NCBI GenBank assembly: GCA_023548195.1
Contig: JAJHZJ010000009.1
Location: 4,481,001-4,545,000 of the forward strand
Length of the DNA: 64,000 nucleotides
DNA from: Bettongia penicillata ogilbyi
Lineage: Eukaryota > Chordata > Mammalia > Diprotodontia > Potoroidae
Direction: 5' to 3'
Part shown: positions 33,226 through 44,450 of the stretch, piece after piece
Position numbering within the stretch: the first letter of the stretch is position 1
Layout of the letters: each line of letters starts with the position of its first letter
Program-made: the position numbers and the translations under genes
The notes under the pieces: model-generated
Databases searched by the model: none
What the model saw: only the letters and a program-made list of their open reading frames with translations
Told to the model about the DNA's origin: nothing

Positions 33226-33490
33226 TCTAGGTGACACGAATAGGGTGCTAGGCCTGAAGTCAGTAAGACTCAAGTTTTAATCTGGCATCAGACACTTACT
33301 AGCTGTGTGATCCTGGGCAAGTCACATAACCTCTCTTTGTGTCACTTTATCTATAAAATGGGAATTATAAAAGCAGGTATCTCACAGCGTTATTGTGAGA
33401 ATCAAATGAGAAAATAATTGTACCATGCTTAGCATAACGCCTGGCACATTGCACACAGTAAATAAGTGCTACTTGTTTAACTATTATGAA
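33226..33490 (+). repeat. MIR/MAR-type SINE, copy 2
   Basis: It directly abuts the previous one: 'taggtgacacgaatagggtg', 'tgtgtgatcctgggcaagtc', 'gagaatcaaatgagaaaata' and 'aacgcctggcacattgcaca'. Confidence 0.85.
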
Positions 33491-33864
33491 CTATATTACT
33501 TATATTATTAATTGTATAACATGTAACTCTCGTTACAGTGGACAAAAATTGTCTCAAATTCCTCCCCAGTTCTCTGAGAAAAAAAAATTTATGTGAATAA
33601 ATTTCTTCAATTAGTAATTTTATCATAATTTAAACACATCTTAAACATATAATAGAAATAGCAACATACACAGATTTATTGATTAAATCCTTATAATTTT
33701 CATATTACTTATAAAGTAATTATATTAACATTTCATTTTACTAAACTTTTGTACCATATCCCCCATTATTGGTATGTACTCTCTCCCCACATCTGGAAAC
33801 CCTGGTTCCTTTCAAGAGTCAATCTTTCTGCACTAGCATTTTTCTAGGCCCCCCGTGATGCTAC

Positions 33865-34020
33865 TGCCTACCCCTACTAATGTTATTTTGATTCAGATTT
33901 GTGTATGCCTCCTTGTGTTGTTTCCTGTTAACTCCTTAAAGGCGGAGACTCTTTCCTTTTTGTGTATATATCTCTCTATCTAGCACACAGTATAGGTCTG
34001 GTAAATGCTTTTTGATTCTT
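33865..34020 (+). repeat. L2 3' end
   Basis: 'ttaactccttaaaggcggag', 'actctttcctttttgtgtat' and 'ctagcacacagtataggtct' + 'ggtaaatgct'. Confidence 0.75.
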
Positions 34021-35288
34021 TTAATTAACTCAATTTGATTGATTCTTACTGTACTGGTTAGGTTTGTTTTTGATGAGTTTTTTTAAGTGCTGTAATGAGA
34101 TTTTTACTCATATGTCATTTTTCAACTAGTTAATCAAGATTGATATTTGGTCTTTGCAGTAATTTTTACAATAAACCTGGTTACACACAAATAAGATGTT
34201 AGAAGTAGTAGTAAAATTTGCACTGCCTTTTTTTTTTGGTTTGGATACACTAAAGAACTCTTTTTTTCTTTCCTACCCAAAATATAATGATTCTCAGGTG
34301 TAAATGCTTGTTTCAATGAGTTATAATAAGACAAGTCCATTAACTGAAATCCTGTTCAGGTAGAGTAAGGCTAAATATTTACGAGATTTAGAACTATGCA
34401 GATCATTAAAATGAGAATTACTTATGTTGACCAATCAGTGATTGGTTTATTCATCAATAAAATGATTGACAAGGAGGTCTTTCCTGCTATATTGTTTTCA
34501 GATGGCATGTTCCTCAAATTAGGGAAAAGAGCAAAAATTTTCATGTTATTCGTTGTTATAAATCCATTCATAGCTCCAACTCTTTCCAAATTAGGGTACA
34601 AATTTGAGAAACTTTTAATGATTTAAGAACCTAAAGAAGTATTTTTTTTAAACTCCCACCAAATATTCAGGTTTTGGTAGAATTCTTTTTTGGTTCCAAA
34701 ATGAATTTGCTTCATCTTTGTTACTATCACTTAGAAAAATGATCATTTTTTCTTTTAATTTAAATACCATTTGATGTATCTTAACATGGAAAATCCAGTA
34801 TATTGTAATAATATATTGGTGTTCTTCTTCCATATTGTCACCTAATCATGCAAAGACTTTTCTTTCTCATAGACTTAAAAAATAATTGATTATTCTTTTG
34901 ACAACTTGGGAAAACTGAATATATGTACTTATTCAGGTTTTTTCAATGCAAGTAATTTTTTTGTTAAGCTTGTAATGTATCTCTTTGGCATGGAGGACTC
35001 ACATTTTAAATTAACATTTGTAAAAACGCATTTTTCTTCTGACTTTGACTAAGCCTTATAGGTATATAATCTAATGCAATTCTCCTACATTATCTCATTT
35101 TTATTTTTAAAGATGATACATTAGGTATAATGAAAAATTCTCATGAGAACACATTATTATCAATTGGTTTGAAACAGATCTTCTTTGATATTACTTTGTG
35201 AAGCATATCACATATAAATGTAAAGCCCTTTGAGGACTTTAAAATATTATTTAAATGTTAACTATTATCATTATTACTACTATTAATT
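34020..35288. other. no recognised feature
   Basis: Very AT-rich DNA without family signatures that I can name. Small open frames (60-76 codons) on both strands show no motif. Confidence 0.4.
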
Positions 35289-36124
35289 CAATGACCATTT
35301 TAAAAAATATATAATGTATTTAATTTTCAGTTCATAACTTTCACTTCCACAAGAATTTGAATTCAACATTTTCTTCTCATCTCTCCCCACTCCCACCCCA
35401 GGATAGCATATATCCCATCCACCCCTTCCTACAGTCTGTCCTCCCTTCTATTACCCACCCTTCTTCCATCTTCCTCCCTTCTATTTTCCTGTAGATCTAA
35501 ATAGATTTCCATACTCCATTGCCTGTATGGTTTAATTTTCAGTTGCATGCTAAAACAATTTTTAATATTTATTCTTAAAGCTTTGGGTTCCATTTCTCTC
35601 CCTCCCTCCCCACCCACTTTCATTGAGAAAACAAGCAATTCAATATAAGTTATACATGTTGAACAATACAAAGGACTTCCATAATAGTTATGTTGTAAAA
35701 GACTAACCACATTTCCCTCTATCCTATCCTACCCTCCATTTATTCCATTCTCTGCCTTGACCTGTCCTCTCACAATTGTGTTTGCTTCTGATTATCCCTT
35801 TCTCCAATTTATTGTGCCTTCTATTATCTTCTCTCTCCTATCTCCTTCCACCTTGCCTTCCTGCAGGGTAAAATAGATTTCCATATCCAATGGAGTGTGT
35901 GTTATTCCTTCCTTAAGCCAAATCCTATCAAAGTAAGGCTCAATTATTTGCTTTCACCTTTCCCCTCTTCCTCTCCATTGTAGAAGCTCTTTCTTCCCTC
36001 TTGTATGTGAGATGATTTGTTACATCCTACCTCTCCCTTTCTCTTACTCCTAGTACATTCCATTCAACAGTTAATTTCATTTTTTTAGGTATTCTCCCTC
36101 TATATTCAATTTTCCCTGTGATCT

Positions 36125-36270
36125 ATGCCTATATATATGTATGTATACATGTATACATACACAAATACACACACATTTATATACACATATCTACACATAT
36201 GTAATATACATATACATACAAACCCATACATATATATTTATGTATGTATGTATCTATGTATGTATACATA
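36125..36270. repeat. (TATG)n/(CATA)n tract in the HAL1 3' UTR
   Basis: Alternating 'tatgtatgtatacatgtata'-type sequence at the same relative place as the CA/ATAG tract of the 44.8-kb element (46590-46685). It is therefore an element-borne microsatellite seed. Confidence 0.85.
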
Positions 36271-36398
36271 TTCCCTCTAACTACCCTAATACTGAAAAAG
36301 CTTTCATGAGTTACAAATAACATCTTTCCATGTAGAAATGTACACAGTTCAACTTTAATGAGTTCCTTAAGGCTTCTCTTTCCTGTTTACCTTTTCAT

Positions 36399-37479
36399 GT
36401 TTCTCTTGATTCTTGTGTTTGAAAGTCATATTTCGTATTCAGTTCTGGTCTTTTCATCAAGAATTCCTGAAAGTCCTCTATTTCATGGAATAACCACTTT
36501 TTCCCCTGAAGTATTACACTCAGTTTTGCTGGGTAGGTGATTCTTGATTTTAATCCTAGCTCCTTTGACTTCTGGAATAGGACATTCCAAGCCCTTCTGT
36601 TCCTTAATGTATAAGTTGCTAGATCTTATGTTACCCTGATTGTGCTTCCACAATACTCAAATTGTTTCTTTCTGGTTGCTTGCAAGATTTTCTCCTTGAC
36701 CTGGGAGCTCTGGAATTTGGCTACAATATTCCTAGGAGTTTTCTCTCAGGGATCATTTTCAGGAGGCATTTGGTAGATTCTTTTAATATGCATTTTACCC
36801 TCTGGTTCTAGAATAGCAAGCAAGTTTTCCTTGATAATTTCTTAAAAGATCATGTGTAGGCTCTTTTTTGATCAAGACTTTCAAGTAGTCCAATAATTTT
36901 TAAATTATCTCTCCTGGATCTCTTTGCCATGTCAGTTGTTTCTCTTGATTCTTGTATTTGAAAGTCTAACTTTCTGTTCAGCTCCCATCTTTACAACAAG
37001 AATCCTTGGAAGTCCCCCATTTCATTGCAATTCCACTTTTTTTCCCCTGAAGTATTATACTCAGATTTGCTGGGTAGGTGATTCTTGGTTTTAATTCTAT
37101 CTCCTTTGACTTGTGGAATGTCATAATCCAAGTCCTTTGATCCCTTAGTGTAGAAGCTGCTAAATCCTGTGTTATCCTGATTGTGTTTCCACCATAGTTG
37201 AATTGTTTCTTTCTGGCTGCTTATAATATTTTTTCCTTGACCTGGGAACTCTGAAATTTGGCTCCAATATTCATAGGAGCTTTCCTTTGGGGATCTCTTT
37301 CAGGAGGTGAATGGGGAATTCTTTCCATTTCTATTTTACCCTCTGGTTCTAGAATATCAAGGTAGTTTTCCTTGATAATTACTTGGAAGATGATGTCTAG
37401 GCTATTTTTTAGATCACGGTTTTCAGGTAGACCAATTATTTTTAAATTATCTCTCCTGGATCTATTTTCCAGGTGAGTT
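36399..37479 (-). repeat. 540-bp tandem duplication within HAL1 ORF1
   Basis: 'gtttctcttgattcttgt' begins both units (36399 and 36938), and 'aaattatctctcctggatct' closes both (near 36903 and 37445). Shared landmarks in each unit are 'cccctgaagtatta', 'tttgctgggtaggtgattct' and 'ctggttctagaata'. By eye the units are roughly 85 % alike, so the duplication is old or was already in the source element. The unit covers the RNA-recognition and C-terminal domain part of ORF1. Confidence 0.9.
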
Positions 37480-37481
37480 GT

Positions 37482-38060
37482 TTATCCAGTGAGATATTTC
37501 ACATTATCTTCTATTTTTCCATTCTTTTGGTTTTGTTTTATGATTTCTTGCTTTCTCATAAAGTCATTAGCTTCCATCTGCTCCATTCTAATTTTTAAAG
37601 AACTATTTTCTTCAGTGAACTTTTGAGCCTCCTTTTCCATTTGACTAATTCTTTTTAGAGCATTCTTGTCTTCATTGACTTTTTGAACCTCTTTTGTCAT
37701 TTAGGTTAGTCTATTTTTAAAGGTGTTATTTTCTTCAGCATTTTTTGGAGCTCCTTTAGCAAGCTGTTGACTTGCTTTTCATTATTTTCTTGCATCACTC
37801 TCATTTCTCTTCCCAATTTTTCCTCCACCTCTCTTACTTGATTTTCAAAATCCTTTTTGAGCTCTTCCATGGCCTGAGACCATTGCATATTTATTCTGGA
37901 GGTTTTGGATGCAGAAGCCTTGACTTTTAGATCTTCCTCTGATGGTATGCACTGTTCTCCTTCATCCAAAAGGATGGAAGAAAATACCAGTTCACCAAGA
38001 AAGTAGCCTTCTATACTTTTTTGGGCATTTTTCCAGTCAGTTACTTGACTTTTGAGTCCT
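37482..38060 (-). pseudogene. HAL1 ORF1 protein, N-terminal and coiled-coil part
   Basis: This encodes the start of the L1-type ORF1 nucleic-acid chaperone, which normally forms trimers through a long coiled coil and coats L1 RNA. Visible are 'SIEGYFLGELVFSSILLDEG' near the N-terminus, then a heptad-rich stretch ('MQWSQAMEELKKDFENQVRE', 'LGREMRVMQENNEKQVNSLL') and, after a frame break near 37705, another coiled-coil block ('ISQMEKEAQKFTEENSSLKI'). The open frame upstream to 38341 is 5' UTR read-through. The RNA-binding half that follows lies in the duplicated 36399-37479 region and is closed by stops and shifts. A pseudogene, closely related to the copy at 45457-46441. Confidence 0.85.
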
Positions 38061-38979
38061 TTGTCAAGGGCAGGGTATACCCTAGGGACCTGTAAGTTCT
38101 CAGTTCCTCCAAGGTGGCACAATGAAGGGCAAGAAGTTTGCTCTTCTCCTAGGCTGCCCTCAGGTCTGGGAGCAACCATAAGCACTCTTTTCTGCCCAGG
38201 ATCTGTAAGTAAGATTCCCTCTTCAGAGCCTCCACCAGCCTCACCATGCCAGTGCTCCTCCTCACCCCAAGACCACCACTCAGGACTGAGACCCAGATAA
38301 GCTGCTTGATTACCCCAGGCTGTTAGGATGGAGGACTCCAAAAGTGGGTGCTACTGTGGCAGTGGCTGCTGTCCTTGGGTGGTACTGGGGTCAGACCCCA
38401 CACCCCTCAGGTGAAAGAGTTTTCTTAGTGACCTTTGAAGCTGTCTTTGGCATTTGTGGTTTGAGAAATTTGGGAACCGCAGCTGCTATCCATGATTCTG
38501 CGCCCTGAAGCCTGCTCCAGTCCTCTTCTTGATGTGAGGCCAAGGCTAGGTTGCTCTCTGCTCTGAGTCCAGCGTAATAGACCTTTCCTGTCATCCTTCC
38601 AGGCTGTCTTGAGTTGGAAATCTCTTCCACTCAGTTGTTTTGTCACTTCTGCTGCTTTAGAATTTGTTTAAAGTCATTTTTATAGGTATTTTATTGAGTA
38701 TGGGGGGAGACCTATAGCAGGTTCATCTTTCTACTCCACCATCTTGGTTCTGCCTATACCAATGACCATTTTTTAGCAATGGTCTTCAGACACATGGTGA
38801 ATTCTCCTTTCTACCATATTATCTGCAGTCAGAAACAAGTGAAGCTGCTTTGCATATAATTCATCAAATATCTTTTCAATCATATTAATAGCTACAAGAC
38901 ATACTAGTGTTTCTTCTACTGATTTTTTTTTCTTTTTACATAGCAATTCTGTAAGAATTTTTTATGACACTAAGGGTAT

Positions 38980-39135
38980 AGTGGATGGATAAAGTGCAGG
39001 ATTTGTAGGTAAAGAGACTTGATTTCAAATGCTGTTTCAGATGTTTAGTAGCTGTGTGACCATGTGATCACTTCAATGCTTCTCAGTTTCTTTATCAGTG
39101 TAATAGGCAAACTTTAAAACCCTATATGAATGTCA
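38980..39135 (+). repeat. MIR SINE fragment
   Basis: 'gacttgatttcaaatgctgt' + 'ttcagatgtttagtagctgt' + 'gtgaccatgtgatcacttca' and 'tctcagtttctttatcag'. Confidence 0.75.
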
Positions 39136-40030
39136 ATTTTCATCATTGTACTCATTGCTTTAATGTCATATATTTGATTTTTGCATTTCCTTGATTTGGA
39201 ATTTTGGCATTGTGCTTCTGAATGAATGCCTGCTGTTTAAACTAGCTCTTTTGTTTTTCCTTTTTTAATTTCAGACTCTTTGGTGGATTTTTCTCAGCAA
39301 ACCAGTTCTGTATTTATGCCTCACAAAGGGATATTATTTCATCATAAAATGGAAGTAATAAACATTTTAATGGAATTAAATTTAATTGTTAAAATGTAAA
39401 AAATGAAGTGTAACTTGTTAAATAAATTATTATAGTTTTTAAGAGGTTGTAGTTTGGCAAGTGACTAGGTAAGGGGAAATATAGAAATCGGTTTTTTATG
39501 TTGTATTTATCCAAGTGAATGATGTTGAAAAATATGACAGATATTATGGCATTTTTAACTTCCCAACATAGACTGTTCATGCATTTTGTGTTCAAATGAA
39601 ACAGGCAGTTTCATAGCAAAACTTATGAAATCTGCATCCATACTGGTCATTGAATGATTCAAATGTGATCATTTTGCACATACTTTATAAAACAACCACT
39701 GTAGTTATATTCACTATCTATTAACATGAATTTGCTCTATAAAATCTTGCTTTTATTGATTCAGTTTTCACCTTTTTTGTAACTGAACAAGGTAAATGCA
39801 TTTATAGAAAATATCCAATAATTTTAATCACACCGTTAACTTCTTCCCCAAGGGCAGGATGAACTCCACAGTTTGGTAAATTATTTTAGACGTGTTTTAT
39901 GAGAATCTATGATTAAAATAAGTAATGACTTCATGGCTAATATTTTTTATTATAAAGTTCTCCAAAATTAACTAGGCTGGTTTTCAAAAGACAGTCTATT
40001 GACTGGTCTATATCCAAAGCCTTTCCACAA
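39136..40030. other. no recognised feature
   Basis: AT-rich DNA. A 68-codon minus-strand frame (39389-39595) is unremarkable. Confidence 0.45.
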
Positions 40031-40031
40031 T

Positions 40032-40092
40032 GTATTTAGAGAATAGAATATTGGGATCAGGAAAATCTGGTTTTGAATCCTATTTCAGACAC
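40032..40092 (+). repeat. MIR fragment truncated at a CA tract
   Basis: 'gaatattgggatcaggaaaa' + 'tctggttttgaatcctattt' + 'cagacac' is a MIR head that stops at a short (CA)n run. It is immediately followed by the hairpin element. Confidence 0.5.
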
Positions 40093-40111
40093 ACACACAC
40101 ACATATAAATA

Positions 40112-40289
40112 TACATACATATATACAAGTGCTAGAAATATCAGCTTAAAAATCTTAAAAATATTTTCTTTTTATTTAAATCACACATTTGTATTTCCCA
40201 ATAACACATACAAATGTGTGATTTAAATAAAAAGAAAATATTTATAAGTTTTTTAAGCTGATAGTTCTAGTACTTGTATGTATATATAT
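40112..40289. repeat. long inverted repeat (hairpin), 80-bp arms
   Basis: The left arm (about 40112-40194) and right arm (about 40208-40289) are reverse complements with a 13-nt loop 'ttcccaataacac'. The inner segment 'atttaaatcacacatttgta' pairs with 'tacaaatgtgtgatttaaat' without mismatch, and the outer 'caagtgctagaaatatcagc' pairs with 'gctgatagttctagtacttg' with two mismatches. Flanks are TA-rich, as expected for a mariner-type (TA target) MITE. A transcript would fold into one long stem. Confidence 0.93.
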
Positions 40290-40299
40290 ATATGTATTG

Positions 40300-41600
40300 T
40301 AAATAGTATTTTTCCCTAGTTACATGTCAAGAAAATTTTTTGCCATTTATTTTTATATGATTTTAAATTCAAAATTTTTCTCCCTCCCTTCCAATCCTTT
40401 TTCTAAAATGATAGTTTGATATTGTTTATACATGTGTTATCACATAAAACATATTTCCATATTAGTGACAGTTGTAAAAGAGTAAGCATTTCAAAAGAAA
40501 AAAGCACACAAGAAAGAATAAAGTGAGAAAAATATGCTATGATCTGCATTCAGAGTCTTATCTTCATCTGCATGTGGATAGCACTTTCCTTCATGAGTCC
40601 TTTGTACCTGTCTCAGATCCTTGTATTGCTGAGAAGAGCTGAGTCATTCATAGTTGAACATCATACAGTGTTGCTGACAGATCCAGGAAAAATAATATCA
40701 GAATCACTTAGTTATGATTTTCAGATAGTCCAATCTGTAGTTGTTTTTCCCATGGGATATTTTATATTTGCTTCCATTTTTTCTTTCTTTTGAATTGTTT
40801 TGATTGATTCTTCTTGTCTCCTAGAGTCATCAACTTCCACTTGCCCAATCATAACTTTTAAGATGTTTTCCTCGATTAGCTTTTGTGCTTTCATTTCCAT
40901 TTGGCTGATTGTACTCTTTAAGGAGCTGCTTTTTTCAGTGGATTTTTCTATCTCTTTTTCTATTTGGCCAATTCTGCTTTTTAAATCAGTTTTCCAAGCA
41001 TTGACTCTTTCCTCATGACTCTCTTGCATCACTCTCATTTCTTTTCCTTACTTTCCGTATACCTCCCTTATATGATTTTTAAGCTCCATGAGTTCTTTCT
41101 GGGCTTGAGACGGCTTCCCATTTTTCTTTGGGGTTTTGCCCATAAGTGTTCTGACATTGTTGTCCTCTTCTGCATTTGTTCCTTAGTCTTCTGTGTCACC
41201 ATAATAATAATCTATGGTCAGATTCATTTTTTTGGGTTTTTTGCACATTTTTTGGGGGGAGACACCTTTTACCTTTCTTTTAAATTTGAGGGGCACTGTC
41301 TCCATCTTCTTGTGTTGGCAACCACAGACCCTAGGTGTTTACCTGGTGCGCTGATGTTGCCCTGAGGCCCCCCCCCCCAGAGGACCCTCATATTTGGTGC
41401 TGTGTGAGGGGGTAAGCTGGAGGCTATCGAGGTTTGGCAGCTTACCTGGTGCTGAGCCGGAGTGCTAGTGGTAGTGTCTGACATGTGTTGAGGCAAGTGG
41501 GATGTTTCTGTGTTTCCCTGTGTCTCCAATGAAGCACCTGACAGTCTGTCTTCTAGAGACTGCCTGTTTGCCTGGAGCTGTGCTGAAACATGTCAAAAGA
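40300..41600 (-). mobile_element. second ORF2-less L1 of different build
   Basis: Read on the minus strand: 5' UTR-like sequence (41600-41050), ORF1 coiled coil (41038-40721), a short stretch into the RNA-binding domain, then at about 40690 an abrupt switch to an ordinary L1 3' UTR ('cattgtatgatg'-like and 'agctcttctcagcaatacaa' blocks) with its end near 40300. ORF2 and most of ORF1's C-terminus are missing. The 3' UTR is unlike that of the 35.3-kb and 44.8-kb elements, so this deletion is independent. No clear target-site duplication was found. Confidence 0.75.
40721..41038 (-). pseudogene. L1-type ORF1 coiled-coil fragment
   Basis: The 105-codon frame reads 'MRVMQESHEERVNAWKTDLK', 'IGQIEKEIEKSTEKSSSLKS' and 'ISQMEMKAQKLIEENILKVM', a run of heptads matching the coiled coil of the ORF1 proteins at 37482 and 45457. 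It ends 'GKTTTDWTI', where intact ORF1 proteins continue 'GKTTDLENRSRRNN', so a frame break removes the link to the RNA-recognition motif. A fragment without likely function. Confidence 0.85.
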
Positions 41601-41664
41601 TAATATTTTTGAAAGAAAAAAAAGACTTCTATTTATTATCTTAGAAGATGCAGTTTTCTAGCAT

Positions 41665-41970
41665 TTTTTGAAGTTTATTTTTAATTCATGGAACAAAACA
41701 AGCATTTCCATAACATAGTACAATAATAAAGATGACTGAAGATGAAACTGCAAATCTACCATACAACTTGCTATTTCCTCCAAATATATAGCAAAGTCGT
41801 CATGTAAATTTCTTTTTTTCCTGCCCTAGAGATAGCTACCATTAGAAACAAATAGGTGGGTGTATGTATATATGTGTGTGTGCATATACGTGTATAAATA
41901 TGTGTGTGTGTGTGTGTGTAAAATTATTCTATACTTCTATTTATTGGTTCTTTTTCTGTTTTGAATTTAC
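41665..41970 (-). repeat. older L1 3' UTR fragment with TG microsatellite
   Basis: 'aattcatggaacaaaacaag' + 'catttccataacatagtaca', 'ctagagatagctaccattag' and 'tattctatacttctatttat' are an L1 3' UTR type common in marsupial genomes to my knowledge. A (TG)n tract lies at 41870-41922. Confidence 0.75.
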
Positions 41971-41974
41971 TGAG

Positions 41975-43940
41975 AACTTCCTCAGGCTACTTTTTCCTAC
42001 TTAGATATGTTCTAAAGAGTAAACCTTATGCTCACCCAAAATAACATGGCTAGTCATCTTTAGAGGAATCAGAAGAAAAATCTTTGGCTCACAGCTTAGA
42101 AGGCTTTTCTGAACCACAGGGCCTGATTGATTGGCAGTGACTTTCAAAGCTTCATAGGGATGGCTCTAAGCCTGGAATGATGTTTAAATACTGAGATTAT
42201 TAGAGTATGTCCCTAGTAAACACTTTTGGATGAAATGCCAATTTTAATTTTAACTTTTTTTCCCCCAGTTTTCCATGAAATTCCTTCCTATGTATTCTAA
42301 GCACAATTAACCTTTTTCTAAGCCCCATGCTAAACTCGGCATTATCTAGGATGTGAACATACAGAGTAGAAAGGCTGGGGGGAATTGGGGGGAAGGACAT
42401 CCAGATTTGTTTGATCTGTTCTCTTTGATGATGTCGTGTTCTTTGAGTCCCTGATACAGCATCTGGCTTTGGGACATGTGCATGAGAGTGCAGATAAGTT
42501 CCAAATTGAAAATTTACAGGCAAGATAATAAAACAAATGGGTTGTGCTGGAATGCAATGGAAGAAAGAAAAAGACAGTTACTACAATAAACATCCCCTGC
42601 CCAGTGAAATGGATTCTTTCTCCTGGAACCACTACCAAATCTTCATTGTTTTTGAGGGAAGAATCTTTTTGTGCAGAGATAGAAAAATTTTCCAAAACAT
42701 TATTCGTGTAATTGGATGAATCCTTTCCAAGATCTGTCTAATGATGCAAGAAGGCAATCTGGAAGCTTAGCCTGGTTTATCTTACTTGAGTTACCTGGTG
42801 TCTGTGGTATGGCAGACAGGAAATTTGCTTATCCCAGTGGTATTGTTATTTGACTTTGCATCTACTTCGTTCATATTTGGCTCTAGCCCTATACATACTC
42901 CTTTGGGCTAACATATGTCCTCAGTTCCATCCATACCATGGCCCCAGTTCCAACTCTGAGTAGCAAACATACAAGGAACAATATGCTTCTGAAGACTTCA
43001 GCTCAACATAGTCTGTTATTTTGCTAATTCCCTACTTGTACCCGATGACTCTCTGCTTAGCTTCTGTTACCCATTGCCTAGTGGCTAAGATTTGACCCTT
43101 ACTTACCATTTACTTTGGTCTTGAACTATCACTCTGCTGCCTAGTCAATAGATATTTTAATCATCCAAATACCTCACTCTTCTGTGCCCAAGATTTTCCT
43201 TCTCTGTCTATATCCTTGCCTGATTTTTACTGTCCATTTGTTTCATTTTCTTCTTATCAGAACCCTGAACTCATCCTACCTATGGATCCATCTTCTATCT
43301 GCCTATTTCTCCCTGTCTTCTAAATTCTGGACTGTGCCTCTGGCTTCTTTCCTTAGATCCTAGTTTTTGTCCTTACTCCCATGGCCAGTTCCAAAACCTA
43401 AACTAAGAACTTAGAATATTCTTGGCCCCAAACCCTGAATGTTAAACTGAATGTGTTTACCTAGATCAACACTGTACTCAATTAGCCTCTTTCAGTCTAA
43501 ATGTTATTCAAATGACTTTCCAATTTTGGATGACTCACCACCTGTTCCTCCTCACTAATACTCATATAGAATCTCAAGACCTTTTTCAACCTATCTCAAC
43601 CCTGATTCTTACCCATTTTCCTGGTTTTTCCTTTCTTATCCCATCTCATTCCATCATTGTCTAAGTCTTGGTGGAGATACCATCTTGGTTTCTCTGAGTC
43701 ACAGTGTGGTGATTTCACATATATGGAATCTCCTTGACTAATTTGACTGGGAAAAACCCCTTAAAACAAAACAAAAGACCAATTAACCAAGCACACGTGC
43801 TGAACAATTAGCTAATAGCACTGGTAAATTTTTCTTCCCCCAGTATCAATCTCTCATTAAAAACCTAATAGCTAGGTAATCTTTTAACTCATTAATGTTA
43901 CCTCAAGTCTCTTTGCTATTTATCTGAGACTATCATTACT
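41975..43940. other. no recognised gene; pyrimidine-rich middle
   Basis: No repeat family I can name. 42880-43620 is rich in C and T, with words like those of 23380-23750. Overlapping minus-strand frames of 107 and 117 codons (42200-42695) have no motif and are treated as chance. Confidence 0.4.
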
Positions 43941-43949
43941 CACTGAAAT

Positions 43950-44188
43950 GTCTATAGCATGTTGAGGTTTATAAAGTCCTTTGCATATATTATCTCATTT
44001 ACTCCTCAGAGTAGCCCTGTGAGGTAGATGATATTATATCATTTTAAGGATGAGGAAACTGAACCTCACAGAAGATGTGACTTGCCCAGGGTCATATAGC
44101 TATTAAACATCTGAGGAGAGATTCAAATCTAGGTCTTCCTGACTCTAGGTCCAATACTCCAGTCATTCTACTGTGTTGCTTCTCCAAT
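43950..44188 (-). repeat. MIR SINE, nearly full length
   Basis: 'aaagtcctttgcatatatta', 'gagtagccctgtgaggtaga', 'gaggaaactgaacctcacag' and 'cttgcccagggtcatatagc' end at 'tcattctactgtgttgcttc'. Confidence 0.88.
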
Positions 44189-44212
44189 TTTTGCCATGTA
44201 ATGGTGAAGAAA

Positions 44213-44450
44213 GGAATGCACAATTATTAAATACCTATTATATGCTAGGCATTATGCTTAGAACTTTGTAAATGTCTTTGCAAATTATCATCACAACCTT
44301 AGGGGTAGGCTATTATGATCCCCAATTTAAATTGAGGAAACTGAGGCAGATAGAAGTTAAGTGCCCAGGTCACACAGCTAGTGAGTGTCTGAGGCTGAAT
44401 TTGAACTCTGATCCTCCTGACCTCAAGCCTAGTGTACTATCCAGATAATC
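44213..44450 (-). repeat. MIR SINE, nearly full length
   Basis: 'tacctattatatgctaggca', 'aaattgaggaaactgaggca' and 'aggtcacacagctagtgagt' + 'gtctgaggctgaatttgaac'. A second MIR in the same orientation, 25 bp after the first. Confidence 0.88.

Larger units (their letters stand above)
35302..38759 (-). mobile_element. full-length ORF2-less L1 (HAL1-type), with internal duplication
   Basis: 'caatgaccatttt' is at 35289-35301 and again at 38760-38772, a 13-bp target-site duplication around one 3.46-kb minus-strand insertion. From its 5' end it has an L1-like 5' UTR opening 'taggcagaaccaagatggtg', an ORF1 region (about 38060-36400), and a purine-rich 3' UTR with an A-rich end. No endonuclease or reverse transcriptase sequence lies between ORF1 and the 3' UTR. 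This is the build of HAL1 ('half-L1') elements, which must borrow ORF2 protein from L1. Unusually, about 540 bp of the ORF1 C-terminal half occur twice in tandem (36399-36937 and 36938-37479). Confidence 0.9.

Noticed and set aside
38052..38300. 82-codon + strand frame rich in Pro and Ser
   Set aside because: It lies antisense in the GC-richer 5' region of the HAL1 element.
38391..38646. Two overlapping minus-strand frames of 73 and 79 codons
   Set aside because: Both fall in the HAL1 5' UTR. They are not shared as frames with the 44.8-kb copy and resemble no L1 protein.
42200..42695. Overlapping 107- and 117-codon minus-strand frames
   Set aside because: Two frames open over the same bases indicate low stop density, not coding.
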